From: CAYWMP01 sp964459445
Lineage (GTDB): Bacteria; Desulfobacterota; DSM-4660; Desulfatiglandales; HGW-15
Direction: 5' to 3'
Length of the DNA: 23,108 bases
Assembly: GCA_964459445.1 (NCBI GenBank)
Contig: CAYWMP010000090.1
Coordinates: 1 to 23,108, forward strand
The notes under the pieces were generated by a model. It was not told the origin of the DNA. It worked only from the letters and a program-made list of their open reading frames with translations, and ran no database searches. Below are positions 15,481 through 23,108 of the stretch, in pieces. The number at the start of each line of letters is the position of its first letter. Position 1 is the stretch's first letter. The translations under genes and the position numbers were made by a program.

Positions 15481-15760
15481 GAGCGGGGGCTCGGGGATCT
15501 CTTGGAAGGGACGAACTTGATTCAGTGAGCCGACCTTTAGCAAACTGACTCCCATTGGCGGGCGGAAAGCTATTCCCACAATAGGCCGGAAGGTGATCTC
15601 CATACTATTCAAAGGGGTGGCCCGTCCGCCTGGCAAGCAACTCACTATTGCGCTGCCTATAGACCTCTTCATCCCTGTAAAGAGATTGTTGAGGCCCTGC
15701 TTCTTTGAAAAAACTAAAATTTTGGAAAAGAAGATATTCCTGAACAATCAAGTAAGCAAA

Positions 15761-17104
15761 TTACTTTATGCCGTATTCATTCATTTTGGCCAAAAGGGTG
15801 TTTCGGTGTATGCCTAGTATCTCGGCAGTGCTTTTTCTATTCCCAGCCACCCTTTCAAGGACTTCGCTTATGAAGCTTTTCTCAAACCCGCCCACGGCCT
15901 CCCTCAGGGTCATCCTGCTGTCCTTTCTCTGAACGACGCTCAATAGGGAAATATCCTTTAGCCGAATAATGAGTTCTTTGCTTATGGCAAAAGACCGTTC
16001 CACCAGGTTTTGAAGCTCTCTGACATTCCCGGGCCAATCATACTCCACGAGCCTCTTTATGGCATTTTCCGAGAATCGCTTGGGAGGTTTGCCCGATTTC
16101 TTCGCGTTGAGTTCCAAGAAATGATTTACAAGCAAAGGAACGTCGCTTCTTCGCTCCCTCAAAGGTGGAAGCTTAACCGGAAAGACGCTAAGCCTATAAA
16201 AGAGATCTTCGCGGAATTCGCCTGTTCCCAAAAGTTTCTTAAGGTTTCTGTTGGATGCTGCGATAAACCGGACATCAACCTTGATGACCTTATTGCTCCC
16301 CAATTTTTCGAACTCCTTCTCCTGGATGGCTCTCAAGAACTTGGCCTGCATGCTGACATCCAGAACATCTATATCGTCCAGAAAGACCGTTCCACCGTGG
16401 GCGATCTCGAGCTTTCCGGTTTTGGTGCGATCTGCGCCTGTGAAGGCCCCTTTATGATGACCAAAAAACGTGCTTTCCATCAATGTCTGGGGTATGGCCG
16501 CACAATTAACCACAACAAAGGGTTCATTTGATCTCGGGCTCAATCCGTGGATTTCCCTCGCAACAAGTTCTTTACCCGTGCCGCTTTCTCCTTGAATAAG
16601 GACTGATCCGTCACTCTCAGCGATACTTGATATCAGATCGAATACCTGCTTCATGGCATCATTCTCGCCCACGATTCTCTCAAAAGGATGATACCTTTCC
16701 AATTCATTTCTAAGATAGGTGACCTCCTTCATCAGGCTGCGTTTTTCGAGGGCTCGATGGACCGTATTGAGCACTTCTTCTACCACAAAGGGCTTTAGGA
16801 TGTATTCATAGGCCCCGAGCTTGATCGCAGTGACGGCGGTTTGAACCTCCTTGACTGCAGTAACCATGATGATTTCCGTGTTCGGATCGGTACTTCTGAA
16901 TTTCTCCAACAATTCAATTCCATTTAAATCAGGTAAAACTATATCCAGAAGAATGAGGTCCACCGCGTTTCTGGTAAAGACATCCATTGCCTCTTTACCC
17001 GTTTCAGTGAGGAGGACATTGTATCGGTCTTTCAGGACCATGTTGAATGATTCACGAACTCCAGGTTCATCGTCAACCACCAGGATTGTCGCTCTTTTGC
17101 CCAT
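15761..17104 (-). CDS. Sigma-54-dependent response regulator, NtrC/AtoC type
   Basis: Enhancer-binding activator of RpoN RNA polymerase, 447 aa. Receiver at 1-120 with acidic pair Asp11-Asp12, phosphoacceptor Asp54 (LILLDIVLPDLNG) and Lys104. AAA+ domain at about 142-375 with Walker A GESGTGKE (172-179), the sigma-54 contact loop GAFTGA (219-224), Walker B GGTVFLDDID (Asp where most have Glu-Ile) and arginine-finger region FREDLFYRL. C-terminal Fis-type helix-turn-helix KSTAEILGIHRNTLLAKMNE. The ATG at 17104 follows GGGGAAG, so the 18-residue longer version from 17158 is not preferred. It is divergent from the acyltransferase gene, whose upstream region has a sigma-54 promoter match. The kinase at 20496 is the likely partner, by context only. 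Confidence 0.94.
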   Translation of the reverse strand: MGKRATILVVDDEPGVRESFNMVLKDRYNVLLTETGKEAMDVFTRNAVDLILLDIVLPDLNGIELLEKFRSTDPNTEIIMVTAVKEVQTAVTAIKLGAYEYILKPFVVEEVLNTVHRALEKRSLMKEVTYLRNELERYHPFERIVGENDAMKQVFDLISSIAESDGSVLIQGESGTGKELVAREIHGLSPRSNEPFVVVNCAAIPQTLMESTFFGHHKGAFTGADRTKTGKLEIAHGGTVFLDDIDVLDVSMQAKFLRAIQEKEFEKLGSNKVIKVDVRFIAASNRNLKKLLGTGEFREDLFYRLSVFPVKLPPLRERRSDVPLLVNHFLELNAKKSGKPPKRFSENAIKRLVEYDWPGNVRELQNLVERSFAISKELIIRLKDISLLSVVQRKDSRMTLREAVGGFEKSFISEVLERVAGNRKSTAEILGIHRNTLLAKMNEYGIK

Positions 17105-17518
17105 TTGATCTTCCCCTTTATATATTCCATGCCCCTGCAGGAAAGGCGTCAGACTCACTCAAATATGACGGTTTATTGACAGTTCAATGATGCCGATTTC
17201 CAAGAATTGATTTTCCCTCTCCTAGTACATCGCTGCTTAAAAATCAACCTCACCAAAAAAACTGGTATGTACTTATCTGCTCAAGGGAGACCTGAAGCAA
17301 TGGAATGAGAGAAAAAAGATTTAAGAATTAAACACTTAGATGCCGATAGTGATAATCAGAGAAGCGTAGAGTGAGTCAAAGGGCGTCGCAGGATAATGCC
17401 CATATGGAATCCAATTCATTGTCCGATCGGGCCATTGGTAATTTGGCTTGGAATTTGCATGTTTTTTCTTTGTCTTTTTGTGTCCTTTGATTCGTCAAAC
17501 CTTTCCCTTTAGAGAAAT
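17105..17518. other. Divergent control region of sigma-54 regulator and acyltransferase
   Basis: This 414-base non-coding gap separates the divergent regulator and acyltransferase genes. It contains a sigma-54 promoter match at 17444-17459 reading toward the acyltransferase. A polypyrimidine-rich leader (TTTTTTCTTTGTCTTTTTG) follows. I could not define a clear inverted repeat as enhancer site for the regulator. Confidence 0.5.
17444..17459 (+). promoter_or_regulatory. Candidate sigma-54 (RpoN) promoter
   Basis: TGGCTTGGAATTTGCA compares with consensus TGGCACGNNNNTTGCW. The -24 TGGC and -12 TTGCA elements are both present, and the invariant GG and GC are separated by exactly 10 bases. Deviations are only at the AC of the -24 element. 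It would start transcription near 17470, about 50 bases before the acyltransferase ATG. The neighbouring gene encodes a sigma-54 activator, which raises the likelihood. Confidence 0.6.
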
Positions 17519-18511
17519 ATGACTCAATACAGCTTAAAAAAGAAAAAACTGAGTACTTTTCTTCAAACCCCTCCAAAAGTCTTTCTTTACAAATGGCTGG
17601 GATGGAATATCTCGCTTTACCTCTTGCTATTCCTGGGAAACCTATATTTTTTTCTGAACAGGGAAGAAAAACGGAATATCGTGAAAGCGATTGAAGCGGC
17701 GTTCTCCAAGAGTAAGGATGTCTCTGAAATACGCTCGATCGTCAGCAAAGTCATGCGAGGGATTCTCTACCACTACTATGAGAAACTTTTCAATGCATAC
17801 GAAGACATTCACTCGCTCGGTTCTTTTCTCAAAAGGAGTATAGATGCAAGCGGTATAGACAAATTAGATCGGGCTTTGGAGAAGGGGAGGGGCGCCCTAT
17901 TTGTCACAGGACACTATGGAGGAATAGAATACATTCCGATATTTTTGGCCATTAATGGGTACCCCATCTCGGTCGTTGTCAAATTTGCCACCAAGCAGCT
18001 CAAAGACAGCCTTTATGCAAAAACAAAGGGTTTGGGTTTGAGAATCATCGATGCCGATCAAAAGGTAAATGGCGTCAAAGCTGTTGCAAAGGAATTGAGG
18101 GCAAATCGCATTGTGTTCATCGAGTGTGACGAACTCAAGGCCTGGAAGCCCTCAAATCGTGAGAGTACCGTCTTCTTAGGAAAAACAATCGGCGTGGACA
18201 AGACGATTAGCGTACTTCAAAGGAGGACAGGCGCCGATATAATCTTCGGAATCCTTCGCAGATTCAACCTGCAGGAATACAGCCTCATTGTGAAAAATTA
18301 TGAAGACATGCTGCAAGAGCTTGAGGGAACTCCTTCTTCGCCCGGGGAGACCGTACTCAAGTTCTTCGAGCGATATGTTTACTCCTACCCCGAGGAATGG
18401 TATCAATGGGCCAAGTACGCAGAGATAGAAACGCGCCCGGATACTCACGCCAGGACCGAATTATCCGTTTCACATCCTTTTACAAGGCATGCCGTCGAAG
18501 CAGTATCCTAA
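17519..18511 (+). CDS. LpxL/HtrB-like lysophospholipid acyltransferase family protein
   Basis: Membrane-associated acyltransferase of the LABLAT superfamily, 330 aa. An N-terminal hydrophobic anchor (about 22-47, ISLYLLLFLGNLYFFL) is followed by a catalytic domain with the His-x4-acid motif VTGHYGGIEYIP (His132, Glu137). EGDELKAWKP-like positions (IECDELKAWKPSNRE) then VFLGKTIGV match the second LpxL block, and PEEWYQWAKY the last. Lipid A late acyltransferases transfer an acyl chain from acyl-ACP to a lipid acceptor at the inner membrane. The acceptor here is unknown and could be another glycolipid or phospholipid. ATG 17519 has only a weak AGAGAAA upstream. The next gene, a radical SAM protein, follows 117 bases later on the same strand. 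Confidence 0.85.
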   Translation: MTQYSLKKKKLSTFLQTPPKVFLYKWLGWNISLYLLLFLGNLYFFLNREEKRNIVKAIEAAFSKSKDVSEIRSIVSKVMRGILYHYYEKLFNAYEDIHSLGSFLKRSIDASGIDKLDRALEKGRGALFVTGHYGGIEYIPIFLAINGYPISVVVKFATKQLKDSLYAKTKGLGLRIIDADQKVNGVKAVAKELRANRIVFIECDELKAWKPSNRESTVFLGKTIGVDKTISVLQRRTGADIIFGILRRFNLQEYSLIVKNYEDMLQELEGTPSSPGETVLKFFERYVYSYPEEWYQWAKYAEIETRPDTHARTELSVSHPFTRHAVEAVS

Positions 18512-18587
18512 CGCTACGTAGTGATTACCTAAGCTGCGAAGTGTTTGGTCGCCTTTCGTATTAAACTGGCAATTCGAACCTTTGAAG

Positions 18588-18601
18588 TGTCAATTTTGAC
18601 A
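18588..18601. promoter_or_regulatory. Inverted repeat upstream of radical SAM gene
   Basis: TGTCAA-TT-TTGACA has two 6-base inverted arms and lies 27 bases before the radical SAM start codon. It could be a regulator site or a -35-like element; no well-spaced -10 is evident. Confidence 0.3.
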
Positions 18602-18628
18602 GGTGTTATTGTAATACAGGAGTGAGTC

Positions 18629-20167
18629 ATGTTTCTTCTTGTTGAGCCGATATCAAGAAATATTGACGTGTATGTCCCCGCCTACCCGCTCCCCCTCATG
18701 GAGATTGGCAGTTATATCAAACTTCATTTGCCCCAGGAGGAGATTTCCATCATCTCTATGCCGGTAGATTATGGTGTCCCCCTTACTCAAAGGGGAAAAG
18801 AACGGATTTACAGTTCATTCCTTCAAGACCTATCAGCAATGAAACCGAAAGGTGTGGGCATTTCCTGCACTGCGATTGCTCAGGCGGAAGAGGCTATTTA
18901 TTTGGCCGAACTTATCAAAGGCTTTGATCCTAACATATTCGTCTTTATGGGTGGATATTTCCCTTCGATCTACCATGAAGAGATTTTTTCAAGAACATCG
19001 GATTTAGATCTGATCGTTTCCGGGGAAGGGGAGGCGCCGGCCGCTCAAATAATCGAACATCTATCAAAAGGAATGGATCCGAGAGACTTAGGGACGCCGA
19101 ATCTTGTTTGGCAAGAGAGCGGTCGCCAACATACAAGCGGAAAAAGGGTCCGTTTTAATCTGAAGCAGAAGGCCCTTCACAACCTACAACTACTGAGATA
19201 TCCCGCTGCGTACGATATATTGCCCTATGGTTTTAGCCGCGGATGTCCCCACCGGTGCAGTTTCTGTCTGGAGGATTTCATGCGGCCCCATAGAAAAGAG
19301 GTTCCTCCCGATGTCGTGCGTAAAGATCTGCTAAATCTATCGAATAAAACCCATGCCCGCACCCTACTCATAAGTGATGCCCTTTTCAAATCCTTTGACC
19401 TTTTCCCCTATATGCGTTCCTTGGGATTGAAGGTCAATTTTGAGACGCGATGCGATGCCATTGACCCATCCGTGCTAGAACAGATCGCGGACACATGCAG
19501 TTTGCTTGCACTGGGATTCGAGTCCGCCAGTTATGAGACCTTAAAACGAATGAACAAGGTCAGGGATGAAGCCCATTACAAACAATATGTTTCCAACGCC
19601 AAGGCGGTCTTCAAAGAAGCCGTGAGAAATGAAATACCAATCATGGTATTCATGATTGCCGGTTATCCCGGGGAAAGAAAGGAAGATCTTGAACAGGATA
19701 TCGCTTTTGCGGAAGAATTATCAAAGTATGGCGGATCCGGAGGATATGTGTTCAAGATAGGAGAATGCCGAGTATACCCAAAGACCAGAGCCTATGAAAC
19801 GGCACAGACCTTGCCCGAGGTGGTTTTTGATGATGACGGCGTGTTCGGACAAAATGTCGTTACCAGGCCTTCAAAGGATCTGGATTTTGAAGGCATACTC
19901 AATACCATGACTCAAATATTCAGCCTATCCCATTACACACCGAAATTGCAGGCATCCATTCTGAACATGATGCCTTTCTTCCGGTTGCCAACGAGGGCTT
20001 TGAAGGATCCATTAATCCCAAAGGAATGTTTCGATGGTGAAGAACGCGCCATTTTTCGTGTGCATAAGGAGAGTTTGGACAAATTCAGAGGAAGGGCACC
20101 GAAGCTCATGGAAAGGTACAAAGAAGGTATGTCTGGACAAAGAAGTACGCGTACTTTACCATTGTAA
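18629..20167 (+). CDS. B12-binding-domain radical SAM protein
   Basis: Radical S-adenosylmethionine enzyme, 512 aa. Residues 1-160 form a Rossmann-like B12-binding domain (LIVSGEGEAPAAQIIEHL near its end). It lacks the DxHxxG motif, so if cobalamin binds it would be without the lower histidine ligand, as in many radical SAM methylases. The radical SAM core starts at about 195 with FSRGCPHRCSFC, where Cys206, Cys210 and Cys213 hold the 4Fe-4S cluster. It continues with LALGFESASYETLKRMNK and FMIAGYPGERKEDLEQDI as in the Elp3/MiaB-like fold. Members methylate, cyclise or rearrange unactivated carbon; the substrate is not determinable. AGGAG lies 7 bases before ATG 18629. Pairing with a lipid acyltransferase suggests a lipid or lipid-linked substrate. 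Confidence 0.9.
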   Translation: MFLLVEPISRNIDVYVPAYPLPLMEIGSYIKLHLPQEEISIISMPVDYGVPLTQRGKERIYSSFLQDLSAMKPKGVGISCTAIAQAEEAIYLAELIKGFDPNIFVFMGGYFPSIYHEEIFSRTSDLDLIVSGEGEAPAAQIIEHLSKGMDPRDLGTPNLVWQESGRQHTSGKRVRFNLKQKALHNLQLLRYPAAYDILPYGFSRGCPHRCSFCLEDFMRPHRKEVPPDVVRKDLLNLSNKTHARTLLISDALFKSFDLFPYMRSLGLKVNFETRCDAIDPSVLEQIADTCSLLALGFESASYETLKRMNKVRDEAHYKQYVSNAKAVFKEAVRNEIPIMVFMIAGYPGERKEDLEQDIAFAEELSKYGGSGGYVFKIGECRVYPKTRAYETAQTLPEVVFDDDGVFGQNVVTRPSKDLDFEGILNTMTQIFSLSHYTPKLQASILNMMPFFRLPTRALKDPLIPKECFDGEERAIFRVHKESLDKFRGRAPKLMERYKEGMSGQRSTRTLPL

Positions 20168-20180
20168 ATCCCAAAGCAGA

Positions 20181-20427
20181 GACCATTGCAAAACGCCCCC
20201 TTTTGCTCAATCTTCCGTCTTCGCTAACCCGCCGTCGCTAAAGCTATGGCGCGGCAAGAGCTACGACGGGACAAGCTGCTTCAGACTCGGATTTTAACCA
20301 GCCTAAGGCGGGTTAATCCTCAAAATACTTCGAGTATGGATGCCTGTCCCGCTTGGCGTCCTCAGCGGGGTGGTTAAAATCATTGTCTTCCTTGACCTTG
20401 ACCAAAAATGAGCATTTTGCAAAGGTC
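20181..20427. mobile_element. MITE-like element with nested inverted repeats
   Basis: Terminal arms GACCATTGCAAAACGC (20181-20196) and GCATTTTGCAAAGGTC (20412-20427) are inverted copies at 14 of 16 positions, with weaker similarity running about 15 bases further in. An inner perfect 11-base inverted repeat GATTTTAACCA / TGGTTAAAATC (20290-20300, 20371-20381) is nested inside. Further palindromes fill the body, at 20228-20270 and CCCGCT...AGCGGG at 20348-20369. It has no open frame of note and sits between the radical SAM gene and the kinase. Clear target-site duplications were not found. Confidence 0.6.
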
Positions 20428-20495
20428 TTAAAAAAAAATAAAAGTGGTTGAAAGCTCTATTTTATTGAGCGCCAATGAAAAAGGTTCTTGCTTGA

Positions 20496-22502
20496 ATGGA
20501 AAAAGAAGTCAGCTGCATTAACACCAAGTCGATTCTGGAATATGTCAAGAAAAACAACAACGGAGACTGTTCCGGTCTCATTGTAGGCATCCACCCTGAA
20601 ATAGATGCCCTGCCTGATCCTGAGAGCTTTTTGAGCGATCCCAATAATTGGATATCCTGCACAGTTTGCTGTGACCTGTTGGAGAGGGCCAAAAGCATAC
20701 TCAATGACAGCGACGCCCCCTATAAAATACTCAAACACTCGGTTGAAAACACAAAACTCGGATATGCCCAAAAAATACTACTCAAGACTCTATGGTCCTA
20801 TAAAACGGCCCTTAAGCATGCGCAAAAGATCAATGATAAGTGGAACAGAAATAAAAAAGTAGAATTGGTAGAAGTCAAAGGGAACCAGGCCATTGTCAGA
20901 CTGCACTGGAATGGCGATATGGATGTAAGAAAAGATCTCTGTCTTCTAAACCAGGCCGCCTACACACACATGCCCAAAATCTGGGGAGGAAGGCCCCTCT
21001 CATTCAAGGAGGCATCCTGTTTTTTCGATGGTGCGCCCTATTGTGAGTATCATCTGAAATGGCCTGCAAGAAACAGATTCCATGAGATCTACTCTCGGTT
21101 CTTCACGTCCAAGGCGGTCTTGAAGGAGACGGCTGATGAGCTTGAGCGAGACAAGGAAATCCTTGAGCAGAAATACAAGGAGATACATGACCTTAATGTG
21201 GAGTTGGATCAAAAGGTGAAGCAGTTGATGGCTATCCAGGAGACCGGCAAAGCCATTCTTTCCGTCTTGGATTTGGACCAGCTTCTTGATGTCATTATGA
21301 AAACTCTGTCGAGTGTGTGTCGAATCAATCGTTCTATCATCATGCTGATGGACGAGGAAGGGGAGTTTCTTGAATACATGTATGGTGTGGGTTTTGAGCG
21401 GGAAGTACCCGAAGCAGTGGAGAGCTACAGGGTTCCGACAGCCCGCAAAAGTAATATATTGGCCAGGGTAGCCGTATCCGGACGATCCGAATATATCCCG
21501 GATGTCGATAATTCAAACCTGAGGAAAGAGAATGTTTTTCTCGCCTATGGCAAGCCGACTTCGGTTTATGTGGTCCCTTTGATGACGAGATCAAAGACCA
21601 TCGGGGTTATAGCAACCGATGCTACTGACGCACAGGAGGGGGGGGTACCCGTGGAGACTCGAAAGACACTTGAAGTCTTTGCGCCCCAGATCGCCATTGC
21701 AATAGAAAATGCAAGACTCTATAGAAGTCTCCAAGAACAAATGGAAGAACTAAGGCGATCGAAACAGCTCCTAAACAGGGCTGAAAAGTTTTCATTTTTG
21801 GGCAATTTGGCTGCTCGACTCGCCCATGAAATAAAGAACCCCATGACCTCCATAGGCACCTTTATTCAGATGCTTCCCTATAAATTTGATGATGAGGAAT
21901 TCAGAACCAATTTTCACAGAATTGCCATGGAAGAAACAGCCAGGGTAAACAGACTCATTACCGAACTGTTGGATTTGGTGAAGGCCAAGAAGCCCCATTT
22001 TGAATTCAGCGACCTGCATGACCTCATCGACAAAATGATTCTGCTCGTCTCGCCCCAAAGCAATGCAAAGAGCATTGAGGTAGCCAGAAAATTCGACTCG
22101 AATATCGGTCAATTTTGGATGGATTCTGAAAAGATGAAACAGGTCATTCTAAACCTTCTCGCCAACGCCATTGATTTCACCCCGGAAAGGGGAAGAATCG
22201 AGATCATAACCAAAAATCAGGCGGGCATCGGAGATAGGGAAAGCATTCAAATACAAATAAAGGATAATGGTGTGGGTATTCCGGAGGATCATGTTGAAAA
22301 GGTCTTTGATCCCTATTTTACGACCAAGCACAAGAGCGATATGCATAGCGGCACCGGACTCGGTCTTTTCATTGCCCACCGAAGCATTCAGGACCATGGA
22401 GGAAGTATCGAAGTGGAGAGCAAAGACAATTCCGGAACCACCTTTACCATCACCCTACCATCCGCCCTCCATTCAAATTCATTGAGTGCCAATGCCTCCT
22501 AG
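20496..22502 (+). CDS. GAF-domain sensor histidine kinase with N-terminal V4R-like region
   Basis: Soluble histidine kinase, 668 aa, with no transmembrane segment. Residues 1-190 resemble the V4R / heme-NO-binding-like sensor family, ending in CFFDGAPYCEYHLKWP. Cys-rich spots occur at Cys55, Cys58 and Cys59. A coiled coil at about 207-245 leads to a GAF domain at about 248-408, then HisKA with His444 (RLAHEIKNPMTSIGTF). The HATPase has NLLANAIDF, DNGVGIP and GTGLGLFIAHR. There is no receiver, so it needs a separate partner. The nearest regulator is the NtrC-type protein at 15761-17104, and the HisKA type fits NtrB/AtoS-like partners. ATG 20496 has AAGG about 12 bases upstream. The MITE-like element directly upstream may carry or disturb its promoter. 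Confidence 0.92.
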   Translation: MEKEVSCINTKSILEYVKKNNNGDCSGLIVGIHPEIDALPDPESFLSDPNNWISCTVCCDLLERAKSILNDSDAPYKILKHSVENTKLGYAQKILLKTLWSYKTALKHAQKINDKWNRNKKVELVEVKGNQAIVRLHWNGDMDVRKDLCLLNQAAYTHMPKIWGGRPLSFKEASCFFDGAPYCEYHLKWPARNRFHEIYSRFFTSKAVLKETADELERDKEILEQKYKEIHDLNVELDQKVKQLMAIQETGKAILSVLDLDQLLDVIMKTLSSVCRINRSIIMLMDEEGEFLEYMYGVGFEREVPEAVESYRVPTARKSNILARVAVSGRSEYIPDVDNSNLRKENVFLAYGKPTSVYVVPLMTRSKTIGVIATDATDAQEGGVPVETRKTLEVFAPQIAIAIENARLYRSLQEQMEELRRSKQLLNRAEKFSFLGNLAARLAHEIKNPMTSIGTFIQMLPYKFDDEEFRTNFHRIAMEETARVNRLITELLDLVKAKKPHFEFSDLHDLIDKMILLVSPQSNAKSIEVARKFDSNIGQFWMDSEKMKQVILNLLANAIDFTPERGRIEIITKNQAGIGDRESIQIQIKDNGVGIPEDHVEKVFDPYFTTKHKSDMHSGTGLGLFIAHRSIQDHGGSIEVESKDNSGTTFTITLPSALHSNSLSANAS

Positions 22503-22537
22503 CCATGCACAATAGTCCACCTACAATAAAAATCTTT

Positions 22538-22566
22538 AGACAGGATTACAGGATAAACAAGATTTT
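22538..22566. repeat. ACAGGATTACAGGATAAACAAG-type dispersed repeat
   Basis: The sequence AGACAGGATTACAGGATAAA followed by CAAGATTTT contains two ACAGGAT units. Sequences of this type are very common intergenic repeats in environmental proteobacterial genomes; this is recalled knowledge, not searched here. It lies about 35 bases after the kinase stop codon. Confidence 0.5.
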
Positions 22567-22933
22567 TTAGTGTTTTTCTCAAACCCTGTGGGCGCACCAA
22601 TATATTGAGCAATTGCATTTTCTATATCATGTGCATCCTTTTATGAATCCTGTGTTATTATAACGCTGAAAACGACAACAATCTGGTCTTTACAGCTCCA
22701 TTACTTGAGGCAAAGAGACATTAGTTTGGTTTATTGTTTTACGGTTGCCCTCCCGGTTTTCTTTGACGTTAATCGTTAATCGCGCTAAAGCGAGACACAA
22801 CCGAAACCGTTCTACAATCCCAATTATAATTGCAGCACCAATAGTTATTTTTCAAAAGTCTAGCCAAACATATTTGAAATTCGCTTCAACTTTGAATCAC
22901 GTTGCTTATTGTTTCGACGCCTCCGGTAATGCG

Positions 22934-23080
22934 AGTGTTCAGGGGTTCAGTGTTCAGGAAAGAAAAGTCGGTGTCTTGCCGTTGCTTCCTCCTCGTATCT
23001 GACTACGCAGCGCCGGAGTCAGTTTTTTGATCAAACTGGCCGCTTCGGCGGCAAGAGGCGGCGCTGAACACTGAACACTC
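22934..23080. repeat. Inverted-repeat element with GTTCAG ends
   Basis: The left end GAGTGTTCAG (22934-22943), with further GTTCAG units to 22957, is mirrored by CTGAACACTGAACACTC (23064-23080). Inside, CTTGCCG near 22976 pairs with CGGCAAG near 23049, and CTGACT with AGTCAG near 23000-23022. The whole 147 bases could fold into one long branched hairpin. No coding potential. Confidence 0.55.
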
Positions 23081-23108
23081 AAAACGCCTGTTGATTGCAA
23101 TACCCAAT

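Larger units (their letters stand above)
15397..15760. other. 364-bp non-coding spacer between convergent genes
   Basis: It contains the terminator at 15398-15416 and a second hairpin at 15458-15476 (GCGCTT-TGA-AAGCGC followed by TTTT). 15449-15484 matches about 28 of 36 positions of 7216-7251. A minus-strand open frame (15747-15205) runs through here and antisense to the cupin gene but has no recognisable domain, so I do not call it a gene. Confidence 0.5.
22503..23108. other. 606-bp non-coding, repeat-rich window end
   Basis: I see no supported gene after the kinase. A small plus-strand frame at 22745-23002 has no recognisable motif and runs into repeat DNA. The stretch holds an ACAGGATTACAGGAT-type dispersed word repeat (22538-22566) and an inverted-repeat element (22934-23080). 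Confidence 0.5.

Noticed and set aside
15205..15747. A 180-codon minus-strand open frame between the regulator and the cupin gene
   Set aside because: It overlaps the cupin gene antisense, crosses two terminator-like hairpins and has no recognisable domain or convincing ribosome binding site. More likely chance or repeat-derived.
18594..18615. TTGACA and TAATAC before the radical SAM gene as a sigma-70 promoter
   Set aside because: The two hexamers are only about 10 bases apart, too close for a -35/-10 pair.
22745..23002. An 85-codon plus-strand open frame near the window end
   Set aside because: No recognisable motif and it enters an inverted-repeat element.
1..23108. tRNA genes, rRNA genes and CRISPR arrays
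   Set aside because: Reading for T-arm-like GTTCGAA contexts found only coding or unpaired matches, and no regularly spaced repeat-spacer pattern is present.

Overview
The window looks like a chromosomal segment of a mesophilic, Gram-negative bacterium of the Desulfobacterota (former Deltaproteobacteria). This is inferred from the mix of content: pheST followed by a small MerR gene, a sigma-54 activator, many two-component proteins, a Tat-exported branched-chain amino-acid-type binding protein, an LpxL/HtrB-type acyltransferase, and intergenic regions full of short word-like repeats and palindromes. No rRNA, tRNA or CRISPR array is visible, and no single marker fixes the genus.

Layout. (1) 77-3880: housekeeping operon pheS-pheT-merR on the plus strand. 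(2) 3881-4123: AT-rich inverted-repeat spacer. (3) 7003-4124, minus strand: a large soluble hybrid histidine kinase with domains REC, PAS, HisKA, HATPase, degenerate REC, REC and Hpt. (4) 7004-7768: a long spacer packed with hairpins and REP-like palindromes. (5) 7769-9733: a short-chain dehydrogenase and a secreted alpha/beta hydrolase. Each carries an apparent one-base frameshift in a C run. (6) 9774-14340: a complete, tightly overlapped five-gene ABC importer of the Liv type (binding protein, LivH, LivM, LivG, LivF), then a RidA-type deaminase and a small cupin ending at a hairpin terminator. (7) 15761-17104, minus strand: an NtrC-type sigma-54 response regulator. (8) 17519-20167, plus strand and divergent from it: an LpxL/HtrB-like acyltransferase and a B12-binding-domain radical SAM protein, with a good sigma-54 promoter match upstream. 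(9) 20181-20427: a MITE-like nested inverted-repeat element. (10) 20496-22502: a GAF histidine kinase with an N-terminal V4R-like sensor region. (11) 22503-23108: a repeat-rich non-coding end.

How the genes work together. PheS and PheT form the two subunits of phenylalanyl-tRNA synthetase. The Liv genes form one importer, and the SDR, hydrolase, RidA and cupin may be catabolic or detoxifying helpers; their substrate is unknown. The most interesting inferred unit is 15.7-22.5 kb: a sigma-54 activator and a sensor kinase bracketing an acyltransferase and a radical SAM enzyme, with a sigma-54 promoter in the divergent gap. It could be a sigma-54-regulated lipid or envelope modification pathway. 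This is a hypothesis from context, not a recognised named system.
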